A stretch of DNA of 64,000 bases, taken from contig NZ_JBHSYO010000002.1 in assembly GCF_042662685.1 (NCBI RefSeq), positions 310,001 through 374,000 on the forward strand, read 5' to 3'. The stretch's first letter is position 1, and each line of letters starts with the position of its first letter. Below the pieces are notes generated by a model. That model did not search any database. It was not told where the DNA came from and worked only from the letters and a program-made list of their open reading frames with translations. Positions 54,423 to 63,310 of this stretch are shown in pieces. Both the position numbers and the translations under genes were made by a program. The DNA is from Pseudobowmanella zhangzhouensis (GTDB taxonomy: Bacteria; Pseudomonadota; Gammaproteobacteria; Enterobacterales; Alteromonadaceae).

Positions 54423-55399
54423 TCGACGCTCTCTTCTAACGCAAAGTGCTGATAACCACGGCGCTGCAGTTGGTAGGCCTGTTTATTCCATTGCAACTGG
54501 ATTTTGCCGGTCTGGCCAGTTAACTGGCCGATACAGGTCACGGGCACATTGCATTGCAGCATACTGCGCTCCAGATTAGTCACCTGCTCCTGCGGCACAC
54601 TAAACAACAATTCGTAGTCATCGCCACTGGTCAGGGCCAAATCTATTGCTTGTTGCTGCCCGACTTCGGCAAGCAGTTCAGCGGATAGTGGCAAATGTTC
54701 AAGCTGTAACAGTGCCCCTACGCCTGAGCCTTGCAAAATATGTTGCAAGTCCACCAGCAAGCCATCGGAAATATCGATACAAGCCGATGCAATGCGGCGT
54801 AAATTATTGCCCGCCAGTACCCGTGGCGTAGGAAAATCCAAACGTTTGCGCAGATAGCTGGCATTGCCAGCTGCGGCCTGATGTTTGTCCAGCGCAATCG
54901 CAAGACCTAAGCCCGCATCGCCGACACAACCTGTCACGTAGAGCAAATCCCCAGGTTTACCGCCTTTACGGGTAATTGCCTGTTTCTCAGGTACAAAGCC
55001 ATGAGCGGTGATAGTAATCACCAGTGGCCCCTGCACGGTATCGCCACCAATCAACTGCACCGAGTAGTACTCGCACTGGGCAAGCAGGGTTGCAGAGAAT
55101 CGCGCTAACCAGTCAGGATCCCCCGTAGGCATACTGAGGGACAAATTAATCCATGCAGGCTCTGCGCCCATTGCCGCCAAGTCACTCAGGCTAACCGCCA
55201 GTGACTTATGTGCGATGGCTTCCGGACTGGAATCTTGTGGGAAATGAACACCGCTAACCAGGGTGTCGGTGGTGATGGCTAACTGCTGCCCGGCGGGGAC
55301 CTGCGTGATGGCGCAATCGTCCCCGATAGGCAAGATAACATCCTTGCGCTGACAGTTTTGCTTGGTAAAAAAACTGTCAATAATCGTGAATTCTTTCAC
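54419..55399 (-). CDS. thiL: Thiamine-monophosphate kinase ThiL
   Basis: ThiL phosphorylates thiamine monophosphate to the active diphosphate used by Dxs. The 326-residue PurM-fold protein has IGDDCAI near residue 26, TTDTLVSGVHF, GGDTVQGPLVIT and CIDISDGLLVDLQHIL. It follows nusB after 30 bases. Confidence 0.95.
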   Translation of the reverse strand: MKEFTIIDSFFTKQNCQRKDVILPIGDDCAITQVPAGQQLAITTDTLVSGVHFPQDSSPEAIAHKSLAVSLSDLAAMGAEPAWINLSLSMPTGDPDWLARFSATLLAQCEYYSVQLIGGDTVQGPLVITITAHGFVPEKQAITRKGGKPGDLLYVTGCVGDAGLGLAIALDKHQAAAGNASYLRKRLDFPTPRVLAGNNLRRIASACIDISDGLLVDLQHILQGSGVGALLQLEHLPLSAELLAEVGQQQAIDLALTSGDDYELLFSVPQEQVTNLERSMLQCNVPVTCIGQLTGQTGKIQLQWNKQAYQLQRRGYQHFALEESVE

Positions 55400-55429
55400 T
55401 TTATTAACCCTGATACGTTTGCCCTCAGA

Positions 55430-55855
55430 TTACTGGGCTTTTTCGTACTTTCTCAGCGTCTTAACGGCTTTATCCAGTACACCGTTAATAAAGCGATGGC
55501 TTTCTTCTGCGCCAAAGGTTTTGGCCAGTTCAATCGCTTCATTGATAACGACTTTGAATGGGATTTCTACCCGATGCACTAACTCATAGGTAGCCAAACG
55601 CAGAATCGCCTTTTCAACCGGATCGATCTCTTCCGGCAAACGCCCCAAATACGGCTTAATGGTGTCATCCAGGCCAGAAGCTTGTTTGATCACTTCACGC
55701 AATAACTCCTGAAAGTAAGCCATATCGACTGCTTTCATATCGTTATTGGTGGCAAGATTCAGCTCGATTTGTCTGCTCGAGTTGCCAGACATTTGCCAGG
55801 AATAAATACCTTGTACGGCCAGCTCACGGGCCAAATGACGTGCAGATGGTTTCAC
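55430..55855 (-). CDS. nusB: Transcription antitermination factor NusB
   Basis: NusB binds boxA RNA with NusE (S10) in antitermination of rRNA operons. The 141-residue helical protein starts MKPSARHLARELAVQGIYSWQMSG and contains PVEKAILRLATYEL and VVINEAIELAKTFGAEES, both family marks. It starts 2 bases after ribH. Confidence 0.95.
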   Translation of the reverse strand: MKPSARHLARELAVQGIYSWQMSGNSSRQIELNLATNNDMKAVDMAYFQELLREVIKQASGLDDTIKPYLGRLPEEIDPVEKAILRLATYELVHRVEIPFKVVINEAIELAKTFGAEESHRFINGVLDKAVKTLRKYEKAQ

Positions 55856-55857
55856 AA

Positions 55858-56328
55858 TCAGGCTCCAATCGCGTCCATTACGTTAACCATTTCCAATGCG
55901 CCCAGCGCGGCTTCAGATCCTTTATTGCCGGCTTTTGTGCCACTGCGTTCAATAGCTTGTTCGATACTGTCGGTGGTGATCACGCCAAATGATACCGGGA
56001 TGGCGTATTCAAGTGATACCTGGGCCAGACCTTTGTTACATTCACCGGCAACAAAATCAAAATGTGGTGTACCACCACGGATAACGGCGCCCAGTGCAAT
56101 TATGGCGTCAAATTGGCCGCTTTGTGCCAGTTTCTTGGCTGCCAGTGGCAACTCATAGGCACCCGGAACACGCACTACCGTAATATCCTGCTCATTCACT
56201 TCGCCGTGGCGCTCCAGGGTATCTAAGGCGCCATCGAGCAATGACTCAACGACAAAACTGTTAAACCGTGAAACCACCAGCGCAAATTTCTTACCTGTTG
56301 CGCGAATATTGCCTTCAATTACTTTCAT
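55858..56328 (-). CDS. ribH: 6,7-dimethyl-8-ribityllumazine synthase
   Basis: RibH condenses the ribityl-pyrimidine with dihydroxybutanone phosphate. The 156-residue protein has VSRFNSFVVESLLDGALDTL, VRVPGAYELPLAAKKLA and IALGAVIRGGTPHFDFVAGE, the substrate and phosphate-binding segments. It sits between the ribBX-like gene and nusB. Confidence 0.96.
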   Translation of the reverse strand: MKVIEGNIRATGKKFALVVSRFNSFVVESLLDGALDTLERHGEVNEQDITVVRVPGAYELPLAAKKLAQSGQFDAIIALGAVIRGGTPHFDFVAGECNKGLAQVSLEYAIPVSFGVITTDSIEQAIERSGTKAGNKGSEAALGALEMVNVMDAIGA

Positions 56329-56401
56329 TGTGATGTCCCATAAAAAAACGGCGCATAGTGTAGCACAGCGCTAAGGCTGAGCCGTACAACTTCTTGCTGA
56401 A

Positions 56402-57511
56402 TCAGTCGCTGATATATTCAACCACTTCCAGTCCATACCCCGACAGGGCATGGTATTTTTTCGGTTTACTGAGCAAGCGCATTTTGCCAACACCCAGTGA
56501 GGCCAGAATCTGACACCCTACCCCAACGGTACGCGAACTGCCCTGCCAGGTTTTGCCGGTAGGTTGATCACCGCGATCTTCAGCTGCAAATTGGTAAATC
56601 CGATTGATGATATCGCGCTCTGATTCCTGTTTACCCAGAATTACCAATACGCCCCCTTCGGCAGCGATTTTTTCCATCGCCTCTGGCAACCCCATAGAGC
56701 GTTCGATTGAACGGGTCGAGCCGAGCACATCAGAAAAGGTATCCTGCAAGTGCACCCGCACGATAGTCGGCACATCCGCGCTGATTGGGCCCTTTTTCAT
56801 GGCGTAATGCAGCTGATTGTCGATGACGTCTTTATAAGTGATTAACTGAAAATCACCGTAACGGGTTGGCAGGCGACATTCGGCGACTTTCTCTACCGTG
56901 GTTTCATTCAGGTTACGGTATTCAATCATATCGGCGATGGTGCCGATCTTGAGGTCATGCTTTTGTGCAAATGCTTCCAGCTGCGGGCGACGCGCCATGC
57001 TGCCGTCATCATTGAGGATCTCAACAATTACCGCCGCCGGTTCGCATCCGGCTAAACGCGCCAGATCAACACCGGCTTCGGTATGGCCAGCGCGGTTAAG
57101 TACGCCACCTTGCTTAGCAATTAACGGGAAAATATGCCCGGGTTGGACAATATCACTGGCTTTGGCGTCTTTGGCCACCGCGGTCAGGATTGTTTTGGCC
57201 CGATCCGCAGCGGAAATTCCTGTGGTGACACCTTCGGCCGCTTCAATCGACACCGTAAAGTTGGTGCTGAATTGCGCACCATTATTTTCCACCATTAACG
57301 GCAGGTTCAGACGACGACAACGCTCTTCGGTCATGGGCAAACACACCAGTCCACGAGCGTGGGTGACCATAAAGTTAATCGCTTCCGGCGTGACAAATTC
57401 CGCCGCCATCACCAGATCGCCTTCGTTTTCGCGATCTTCGTCATCCATCAGGATAACCATCTTGCCCTGTCGAATATCTTCAATCAGCTCGGCGGTTGTA
57501 TTCAATGCCAT
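56402..57511 (-). CDS. ribB: RibBX-type protein: 3,4-dihydroxy-2-butanone 4-phosphate synthase with degenerate GTP cyclohydrolase II domain
   Basis: The 369-residue protein has an intact N-terminal RibB domain (1-205): MDDEDRENEGDLVMAAEF, TGISAADRAKTI and RAGHTEAGVDLARL hold the acid loop and active residues. The C-terminal half (about 210-365) aligns with GTP cyclohydrolase II, but the zinc cysteines (normally CLTG...RCDCG) are replaced: VRVHLQDTFSDVLGSTRSIE has no Cys, and the RQEGR motif reads KQESER. This matches the RibBX variant described in proteobacteria such as Shewanella, which lacks cyclohydrolase activity. A separate ribA should exist elsewhere. It lies in the ribD-ribE-ribBX-ribH operon with no FMN riboswitch before it. 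Confidence 0.9.
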   Translation of the reverse strand: MALNTTAELIEDIRQGKMVILMDDEDRENEGDLVMAAEFVTPEAINFMVTHARGLVCLPMTEERCRRLNLPLMVENNGAQFSTNFTVSIEAAEGVTTGISAADRAKTILTAVAKDAKASDIVQPGHIFPLIAKQGGVLNRAGHTEAGVDLARLAGCEPAAVIVEILNDDGSMARRPQLEAFAQKHDLKIGTIADMIEYRNLNETTVEKVAECRLPTRYGDFQLITYKDVIDNQLHYAMKKGPISADVPTIVRVHLQDTFSDVLGSTRSIERSMGLPEAMEKIAAEGGVLVILGKQESERDIINRIYQFAAEDRGDQPTGKTWQGSSRTVGVGCQILASLGVGKMRLLSKPKKYHALSGYGLEVVEYISD

Positions 57512-57529
57512 AGTTTTTTACCTGTAGGG

Positions 57530-58189
57530 TTATTTGCGCAGAAAACCGTGCTCAGCCAAAAATGCCATATCCAGCTTGCTGGCAGGCTTTGCCGCTTGCT
57601 CGCCCAGCATCAGGCGTTCCAGATAGCGGGCGATGACGTCCACTTCCAGATTGACCCGGGTACCGGTTTTGTAGGTACCTATGATGGTTTCCTGCAACGT
57701 ATGTGGCACCAGCGTCAAACGAAAGCTGGCACCGTCGACCTCATTAACTGTCAGACTCACGCCGTCGACCGTAATCGAGCCTTTTTCCGCGATATATTTT
57801 GCCAACTCAGTGGGGGCTTGTACCCATATTTCAATGGCTTTACCCCTTGGCGCGATAGATTTTATGCTGCCGACACCGTCCACATGCCCTGACACTATAT
57901 GCCCACCGAAACGGGATGTGGCCTGCATGGCTTTTTCCAGATTAACCTGCTGGCCATTGGCATAATCGGCAAAGGCACTGCGGGCAATGGTTTCAGCTGA
58001 TACATCTGCACAGTAATAATCCTTGCCAAACTCGACCACCGTCAGGCACACACCGTTGGTAGCAATACTGTCTCCCAGCGCCACATCGCCCATATTCAAT
58101 TTGCCAGTCTGAACGGTTAGGCGTACATCCAGGCCTTTGTGGGTCAGGTTGGTGATGTGACCGACTGATTCAATAATTCCGGTAAACAT
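57530..58189 (-). CDS. ribE: Riboflavin synthase alpha subunit
   Basis: This enzyme dismutates two molecules of dimethylribityllumazine to riboflavin. The 219-residue protein has the two lumazine-binding repeats: MFTGIIESVGHI with SIATNGVCLTVV in the first, and GHIVSGHVDGVGSI with SITVDGVSLTVNEV in the second. It lies 18 bases upstream of ribBX and 8 bases after ribD. Confidence 0.96.
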   Translation of the reverse strand: MFTGIIESVGHITNLTHKGLDVRLTVQTGKLNMGDVALGDSIATNGVCLTVVEFGKDYYCADVSAETIARSAFADYANGQQVNLEKAMQATSRFGGHIVSGHVDGVGSIKSIAPRGKAIEIWVQAPTELAKYIAEKGSITVDGVSLTVNEVDGASFRLTLVPHTLQETIIGTYKTGTRVNLEVDVIARYLERLMLGEQAAKPASKLDMAFLAEHGFLRK

Positions 58190-58197
58190 AATGTTCT

Positions 58198-59304
58198 CTA
58201 TGTAAGTCTCGCAATCAGGCGCAAATCCGCGCCAATCTGGCGAATATCTGTATATGTTAGGTGAATAATTTGATCCATCTGCTCGAAAGCCGGCAGGTTA
58301 AGTAAGCTGCGACTGCTGTTACCCATAATCACCGGAGCCTGATAGTGCACCAGCTCGTCAGCCAGGCCTTCCGCGATAAACTGACCTGCCAGTGTTGCCC
58401 CGGCTTCCACCCAAAGATTGTTAATTTGGCGACGTCCCAGCTCCAGCAGCACGTCGTTTACATCTACCTTGCCATGAGGTGTCAGGCGCGCAGCATAAAA
58501 CTGCACCGCCTCGCTGAAACCTTCACGATGGCCGCTACCGTTGATGATCAAAATCTCGCCCGGCAAGTTAACGATCTGATGAGAAGGAGTCACCCGATGC
58601 TGCGTATCAATAATCACACGCAGCGGTTGGCGCACTGGTTCAGAGACGGGAGACGCATCATTAATCCGCACATTCATCGACGGATTATCTGCCAGCACCG
58701 TGTCGGAGCCGGTTAAAATTGCACAAGCAGCGGCGCGAAATTGCTGCACGTCCGCGCGCGCTGCAGCGCCGGTAATCCATTTACTCTGGCCATTGGCAAG
58801 CGCAGTTTTGCCATCGGCACTGCTGGCCAATTTCACCTGCACAAACGGCAACCCTTGCTCCATGCGTTTAAAAAAGCCTCGACTCAGTTCACGAGCCTGG
58901 GTAGCCAATAAACCGTGTTCGGTGGCAATGCCCCGTTGATTGAGCATGGCAAGGCCTTTGCCGCTCACTGCTGGGTTACTATCTAACATGGCACACACCA
59001 CGCGCCCTACGCCGGCGTCAATCAACGCATTGGCACAGGGAGGCGTGCGGCCAAAATGGCTGCAAGGCTCCAGCGTCACATAGGCCGTGGCACCGCGCGC
59101 TTTCTCTCCTGCTGCTTGTAAGGCATGCACCTCGGCATGTGGCCCACCGGCTTTTTTATGCCAGCCCTCACCGAGGATCTCACCATCGCGGGACGTGATG
59201 ACACAGCCCACCATGGGATTTGGCGACGTAGAAAATCTGCCCATGGCGGCGAGCTTAAGTGCACGGGCCATCATTTGTTGGTCGAAAATGGAAAATACCT
59301 GCAT
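58198..59304 (-). CDS. ribD: Bifunctional pyrimidine deaminase/reductase RibD
   Basis: RibD deaminates and then reduces the pyrimidine intermediate of riboflavin synthesis. I chose ATG 59304, one base after the nrdR stop (368 residues); a TTG at 59316 is also in frame. The deaminase zinc site is HAEVHAL and PCSHFGRTPPC (within 1-150), and the reductase domain shows VKLASSADGKTAL, ILTGSDTVLADNP and VEAGATLAGQFI. nrdR-ribD is a conserved pair. Confidence 0.96.
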   Translation of the reverse strand: MQVFSIFDQQMMARALKLAAMGRFSTSPNPMVGCVITSRDGEILGEGWHKKAGGPHAEVHALQAAGEKARGATAYVTLEPCSHFGRTPPCANALIDAGVGRVVCAMLDSNPAVSGKGLAMLNQRGIATEHGLLATQARELSRGFFKRMEQGLPFVQVKLASSADGKTALANGQSKWITGAAARADVQQFRAAACAILTGSDTVLADNPSMNVRINDASPVSEPVRQPLRVIIDTQHRVTPSHQIVNLPGEILIINGSGHREGFSEAVQFYAARLTPHGKVDVNDVLLELGRRQINNLWVEAGATLAGQFIAEGLADELVHYQAPVIMGNSSRSLLNLPAFEQMDQIIHLTYTDIRQIGADLRLIARLT

Positions 59305-59305
59305 G

Positions 59306-59755
59306 TTAGTCGCCAAGTTTGGCTATTTCTTCACCAAATTCACGAATATCTTCGAACGAACGGTATACCGAGGCAAAGCGTACATACGCCACTTTATCGA
59401 TCTCTTTGAGGTTATCCATAATCAGATTACCGACAAACTCGCTGCCAACTTCCCGCTCCCCGGTCGCACGCAAGGACGATTTGATGCGGTTGATACACTG
59501 TTCGACCCGCTCGGTATCCACCGGGCGTTTTTCCAGCGCACGCTGCAGACCCGCGCGCAATTTGTCCTCATTAAAAGGTTCGCGGGAGCCATCCCGTTTT
59601 ACCACTCGCGGCATAACCAGTTCTGCCGCTTCGAATGTCGTAAAACGTTCATGACAGGCAATGCATTCACGACGACGACGCACCTGATGGCCATCGGCAA
59701 CCAGACGCGAGTCGATAACTTTAGTTTCCTGCTCGTTACAGAAGGGACAAAACAT
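59306..59755 (-). CDS. nrdR: Transcriptional repressor NrdR
   Basis: NrdR represses ribonucleotide reductase genes in response to nucleotide binding. The 149-residue protein has the zinc ribbon (CPFC ... CIAC, residues 3-34), the basic RRRREC patch and an ATP-cone (about 45-135; RVVKRDGSREPFNEDKLRAG). It heads the rib operon. In many relatives glyA precedes it; here two other genes intervene. Confidence 0.97.
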   Translation of the reverse strand: MFCPFCNEQETKVIDSRLVADGHQVRRRRECIACHERFTTFEAAELVMPRVVKRDGSREPFNEDKLRAGLQRALEKRPVDTERVEQCINRIKSSLRATGEREVGSEFVGNLIMDNLKEIDKVAYVRFASVYRSFEDIREFGEEIAKLGD

Positions 59756-59835
59756 AACAATCTCAAGGCGTTATTTGCGCGCTAAAGTAGCAAATATTCA
59801 GCACGAACAACAGGTTTGCGGCTAAATTAACTGTC

Positions 59836-60915
59836 TTAGCCGGCGCTTATCTGACGCGCCAAACACAGATTATCCAGTTCATTGCGGCTATTTCCAAATG
59901 ACAACATTTTACGCAGCGCAGCCCAACTAAATACATCGCTTGTCTGCTCGTCTTTGATAAGCAACGAGCCCAGCGGTAAACGATTACGATCAATATTCCA
60001 ACGTTGCAAACTTTGCTTATCAAAGGTGCAGGTGAAGAAGTCATGCTGCGGCCAATAGGTAGCGGGGGTAAATATGGTATCCACCATGCGCGCACCAATT
60101 TTCTCTGGCGAGACTAAATACCCTCCCACAATGCCCGTGCCCATCAATATTTCGGACCAGGAGAATACCGGTGCAGGCGAGCTTTCTGCGACCAATCGTG
60201 CCACTTCATAGGGGATCAGCAGCTGACCGTCGGCATTGGCGATACGCAGTGGATTGTAATAAACCACGTCGTTGACTGTCAGCGCCTGCAACGCCGAAAC
60301 CAATTGCTCCACACTTTCAAACTGTTCCCAAAATTCCGCTTTCAGTCCCAGTTGCTCCTGCACATTATTGATGATGATATGGTTTAAGTCTCCGTCGTAA
60401 TTGCCTACTACCACAAAGCGTTTTACACCCGGCACCAACTGCTTAATTAACTTTGCAGTCAGGTCGAAACGCAACCTGATCTGCACGTTATTGTCCCGTC
60501 CCACACCGAGCGTATTGAAATTAATCACCACCGGCCGGGAATCAAATGCCGTCCTCGGGTAAAAATCAGGATTATTCTGCAGCAAATGAGCAACGGTGAT
60601 CCCTTCGGTAAGGATCATATCCATCGGCACGTCACGGTATTTAGTCATTATCGCGCCTAAACGCGGGTCATTGGCCTGAGGTGGATAATGATACAAATCG
60701 AGAAACTCGATATAGACGTTGGGAATACGCTGATCACCCGATTGACTCAGTTGCGCCAAACGCGATGAAATCCCCTTTTGAATGGACGTATACCAGGGCA
60801 TCGACGGTTCACCGGTAATCAGGATCAGAACATTGTTTGCGGTTAACGTCTGCGAAAATGCTGAATGGCTCAGAAAAAATGTTAATACCACCAGCGAGAC
60901 AAACTTACGCAGCAT
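59836..60915 (-). CDS. Periplasmic binding-protein-like protein of unknown role
   Basis: The 359-residue protein has a signal peptide (MLRKFVSLVVLTFFLSHSAFS) and two Rossmann-like lobes of the periplasmic binding-protein class (NNVLILITGEPSMPWYTSIQ; VKRFVVVGNYDGDLNHIII; FSWSEILMGTGIVGGYLVS). The general pattern recalls ABC-transporter substrate-binding proteins of the COG2984 kind and the sensor parts of some hybrid histidine kinases. No permease, ATPase or kinase gene is adjacent. A very strong ribosome site (AAGGAGG) lies close to the ATG. Soluble periplasmic signal receptor is one guess. It is divergent from another binding-protein gene. Confidence 0.8.
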   Translation of the reverse strand: MLRKFVSLVVLTFFLSHSAFSQTLTANNVLILITGEPSMPWYTSIQKGISSRLAQLSQSGDQRIPNVYIEFLDLYHYPPQANDPRLGAIMTKYRDVPMDMILTEGITVAHLLQNNPDFYPRTAFDSRPVVINFNTLGVGRDNNVQIRLRFDLTAKLIKQLVPGVKRFVVVGNYDGDLNHIIINNVQEQLGLKAEFWEQFESVEQLVSALQALTVNDVVYYNPLRIANADGQLLIPYEVARLVAESSPAPVFSWSEILMGTGIVGGYLVSPEKIGARMVDTIFTPATYWPQHDFFTCTFDKQSLQRWNIDRNRLPLGSLLIKDEQTSDVFSWAALRKMLSFGNSRNELDNLCLARQISAG

Positions 60916-61097
60916 ATTCCTCCTTATCGCATTATGGCGACATCCCTACTAAATCAGCGATGTCTGAGACTCCCTAACCCTAGCACATCGGCAGAAAAAT
61001 CAGCTGAGCCTGCCATTTATATTCTGCTCGCCATACAGCCGATATATCAGTAAGGTATCTATTATCGGACACCTAAACCGAGCCGTCTGAGGTAAAA

Positions 61098-61889
61098 ATG
61101 GCTATTGTTGGGCACAGCCTATTCAACATCACACGCATTGTCCTGTTGCTGACCCTATCGCTCCTGATGTCGGCCTCCGGAGGTGCCAGCGAGTCCCGCC
61201 GTTTATACTTTGATCTGGGGCTGGAGAGTGGTTGGATCCCATTTCATCGGGATTTTGACGGTCAATCCCCTGGCGTATTTCGTCTGGTGACTCGCGCCAT
61301 TACACAGCAAACCGGGATTGAATTTATTCCGGTAAACCTACCTCCCAAGCGCGCGGAATTGGCGCTTCAGGCCGGTTTAGTGGATTTTGACTTTGTTTGT
61401 CTTCAGTGGTTTGCTGACGGCAATCCAGGCGAACAATTTGTCCTGTCAGAGCCGTTGTTTTCCATTCGGGAATACATCATCACCCTGAAAGAAAACGCCT
61501 ACAAATTCGCTCAGCCAGAGAGCTATAAAGATAAGCCAATAGGCACCATTGCCGGTTACTTTTATCACAATGCCGAGGATTTTATTCGGGTCGACTTTTT
61601 GTCAGAAAGTTTATTGATGCAGGGTCTGCAAAAGCAGCGTTTTGAAGGCATTATTATGGAACAAGGTACAGCCACCCATTGGGCTCGCGTACACGATGTC
61701 GATATTGCCTTTGCAACTCTGCACTCCGATGGCTATCTGCGCATGCGACTGCACAACAAGTATCAGCCTTATTTGCCTGAGATAAATAGCGCTATAAAGA
61801 GCCTCCGGGAAAGCGGAGAAATGGCCAAAATTCTCAAACAATTTAGCCTCGAAGAGTTAGCTATCCCTACCCCTCTTAACGAAAATTGA
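61098..61889 (+). CDS. Periplasmic solute-binding protein, family 3
   Basis: The 263-residue protein has a signal peptide (up to about residue 30) and a family 3 binding fold: LESGWIPFHRDFDGQSPGVF, ARAELALQAG-type loop (KRAELALQAGLVDFDFVC), LSEPLFSIREYIITLKEN, KDKPIGTIAGYFYHNAE. It resembles amino-acid-binding proteins, but no ABC transporter genes are adjacent and the usual Arg/Asp ligand residues cannot be assigned by eye. GAGG lies 5 bases before the ATG. A shared 182-base divergent promoter region separates it from the other binding-protein gene. Confidence 0.82.
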   Translation: MAIVGHSLFNITRIVLLLTLSLLMSASGGASESRRLYFDLGLESGWIPFHRDFDGQSPGVFRLVTRAITQQTGIEFIPVNLPPKRAELALQAGLVDFDFVCLQWFADGNPGEQFVLSEPLFSIREYIITLKENAYKFAQPESYKDKPIGTIAGYFYHNAEDFIRVDFLSESLLMQGLQKQRFEGIIMEQGTATHWARVHDVDIAFATLHSDGYLRMRLHNKYQPYLPEINSAIKSLRESGEMAKILKQFSLEELAIPTPLNEN

Positions 61890-61903
61890 CAGTAATTGAA
61901 TAC

Positions 61904-61931
61904 AAAAAAAGCGGCCGATTGGCCGCTTTTT
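61904..61931. terminator. Bidirectional terminator (binding-protein gene / glyA)
   Basis: AAAAAGCGGCC and GGCCGCTTTTT pair around GATT. It lies between the convergent solute-binding gene and glyA. Confidence 0.94.
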
Positions 61932-61946
61932 CACTTATCCGTTTAC

Positions 61947-63203
61947 TCAGGCATACACAGGGAACGCGTTACATAAGGTAACCACTTCACCTTGTACACG
62001 TTTGATCACTGCTTCATCGCCCTTGGCATCTAATACATCTGCAATCCAGTTGGCTACTTGCTGTGCCTGAGCTTCGTTAAAGCCACGACGCGTAATTGCC
62101 GGTGAGCCAATGCGCAGACCAGAAGTTACGAACGGTGAGCGTGGATCGTTAGGTACAGAGTTTTTGTTCACTGTGATGTTAGCGTTGCCTAACCAGGCAT
62201 CGGCATCTTTACCCGTGATATCTTTATCAATCAGATCCAGCAGGAACAAGTGGTTCTGAGTACCGTTGGAGACCACTTTGTAACCACGCGCCATCAAGGC
62301 CTCAGCCATAGCCTGGGCGTTTTTTACCACCTGCTGCTGGTAAGCTTTAAACTCAGGCTGCAATGCTTCTTTAAATGCAACAGCTTTGGCGGCAATTACA
62401 TGGCACAAAGGACCACCCTGCCCACCCGGGAATACAGCACTGTTTAACTTTTTATAAATGTCTTCATCGCCACAGGCTGACACGATCAGACCACCGCGCG
62501 GACCGGCCAGGGTTTTATGGGTCGTTGTGGTGACTACATGAGCATGAGGCAATGGATTAGGATAGACACCTGCGGCAATCAGACCCGCCACGTGCGCCAT
62601 ATCGACCATCAGGTAAGCACCCACTTTGTCGGCAATTTCACGGAAACGTGCCCAATCCACAATGCCGGAATACGCCGAGAAACCGGCAATAATCATTTTA
62701 GGTTTATGTTCCAGCGCCAATTTCTCGACTTCGTCGTAGTGAATTTCGCCAGTCTCCGGGTGCAGTCCATATTGCACCGCATGGTAGGTTTTGCCTGAGA
62801 AGTTTACGTGAGAGCCGTGAGTCAGGTGACCACCGTGGGCCAGGCTCATGCCCAGAACCGTATCATTTGGCTGTAACAGTGCCATAAACACCGCATTATT
62901 CGCCTGAGAGCCAGAGTGTGGCTGAACGTTGGCATAATCAGCACCAAATAACTGCTTGGCACGCTCAATCGCCAGATCTTCCGCGACGTCAACATACTCA
63001 CACCCACCATAGTAACGTTTATGTGGGTAACCTTCGGCGTACTTGTTGGTCAGTTGAGAGCCCTGCGCCTGCAATACCCGAGGGCTGGCGTAGTTTTCAG
63101 AGGCAATCAGTTCAATATGATGCTCCTGACGGGCAGTTTCCTGCTCAATGGCTTGCCACAATTCGGGATCAAAATCAGCGATATTCATATCACGGGTCAG
63201 CAT
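61947..63203 (-). CDS. glyA: Serine hydroxymethyltransferase
   Basis: GlyA interconverts serine and glycine with tetrahydrofolate, the main source of one-carbon units and so linked to purF and folC elsewhere in the window. The 418-residue protein starts MLTRDMNIADFDPELWQAIE, as in enterics. The pyridoxal phosphate Lys is in VVTTTTHKTLAGPRGG (near residue 229), and IELIASENYASP and HSGSQANNAVF are conserved. The upstream gap of 107 bases probably holds its promoter; no clear PurR box is seen. Confidence 0.97.
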   Translation of the reverse strand: MLTRDMNIADFDPELWQAIEQETARQEHHIELIASENYASPRVLQAQGSQLTNKYAEGYPHKRYYGGCEYVDVAEDLAIERAKQLFGADYANVQPHSGSQANNAVFMALLQPNDTVLGMSLAHGGHLTHGSHVNFSGKTYHAVQYGLHPETGEIHYDEVEKLALEHKPKMIIAGFSAYSGIVDWARFREIADKVGAYLMVDMAHVAGLIAAGVYPNPLPHAHVVTTTTHKTLAGPRGGLIVSACGDEDIYKKLNSAVFPGGQGGPLCHVIAAKAVAFKEALQPEFKAYQQQVVKNAQAMAEALMARGYKVVSNGTQNHLFLLDLIDKDITGKDADAWLGNANITVNKNSVPNDPRSPFVTSGLRIGSPAITRRGFNEAQAQQVANWIADVLDAKGDEAVIKRVQGEVVTLCNAFPVYA

Positions 63204-63310
63204 GGATACTCCTGGAAGGTCAACTGTCTGTTTTTAAGGCGGCTATTCTAGCCATATCGTCAATAAAATAACATGGCAAATTTCGTCCATATGGTGCAGG
63301 TCAGCGCAGC

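Noticed and set aside
56898..57527. Plus-strand open frame of 209 codons opposite ribBX
   Set aside because: Composition is that of an antisense frame, and the opposite strand has strong domain evidence.
56329..57530. FMN riboswitch near the riboflavin genes
   Set aside because: Spacers in the rib operon are too short for an RFN element and none of its conserved blocks are seen.
59087..59785. Plus-strand open frame of 232 codons opposite nrdR and ribD
   Set aside because: It crosses two conserved genes on the other strand and shows no ribosome site or recognisable motif.
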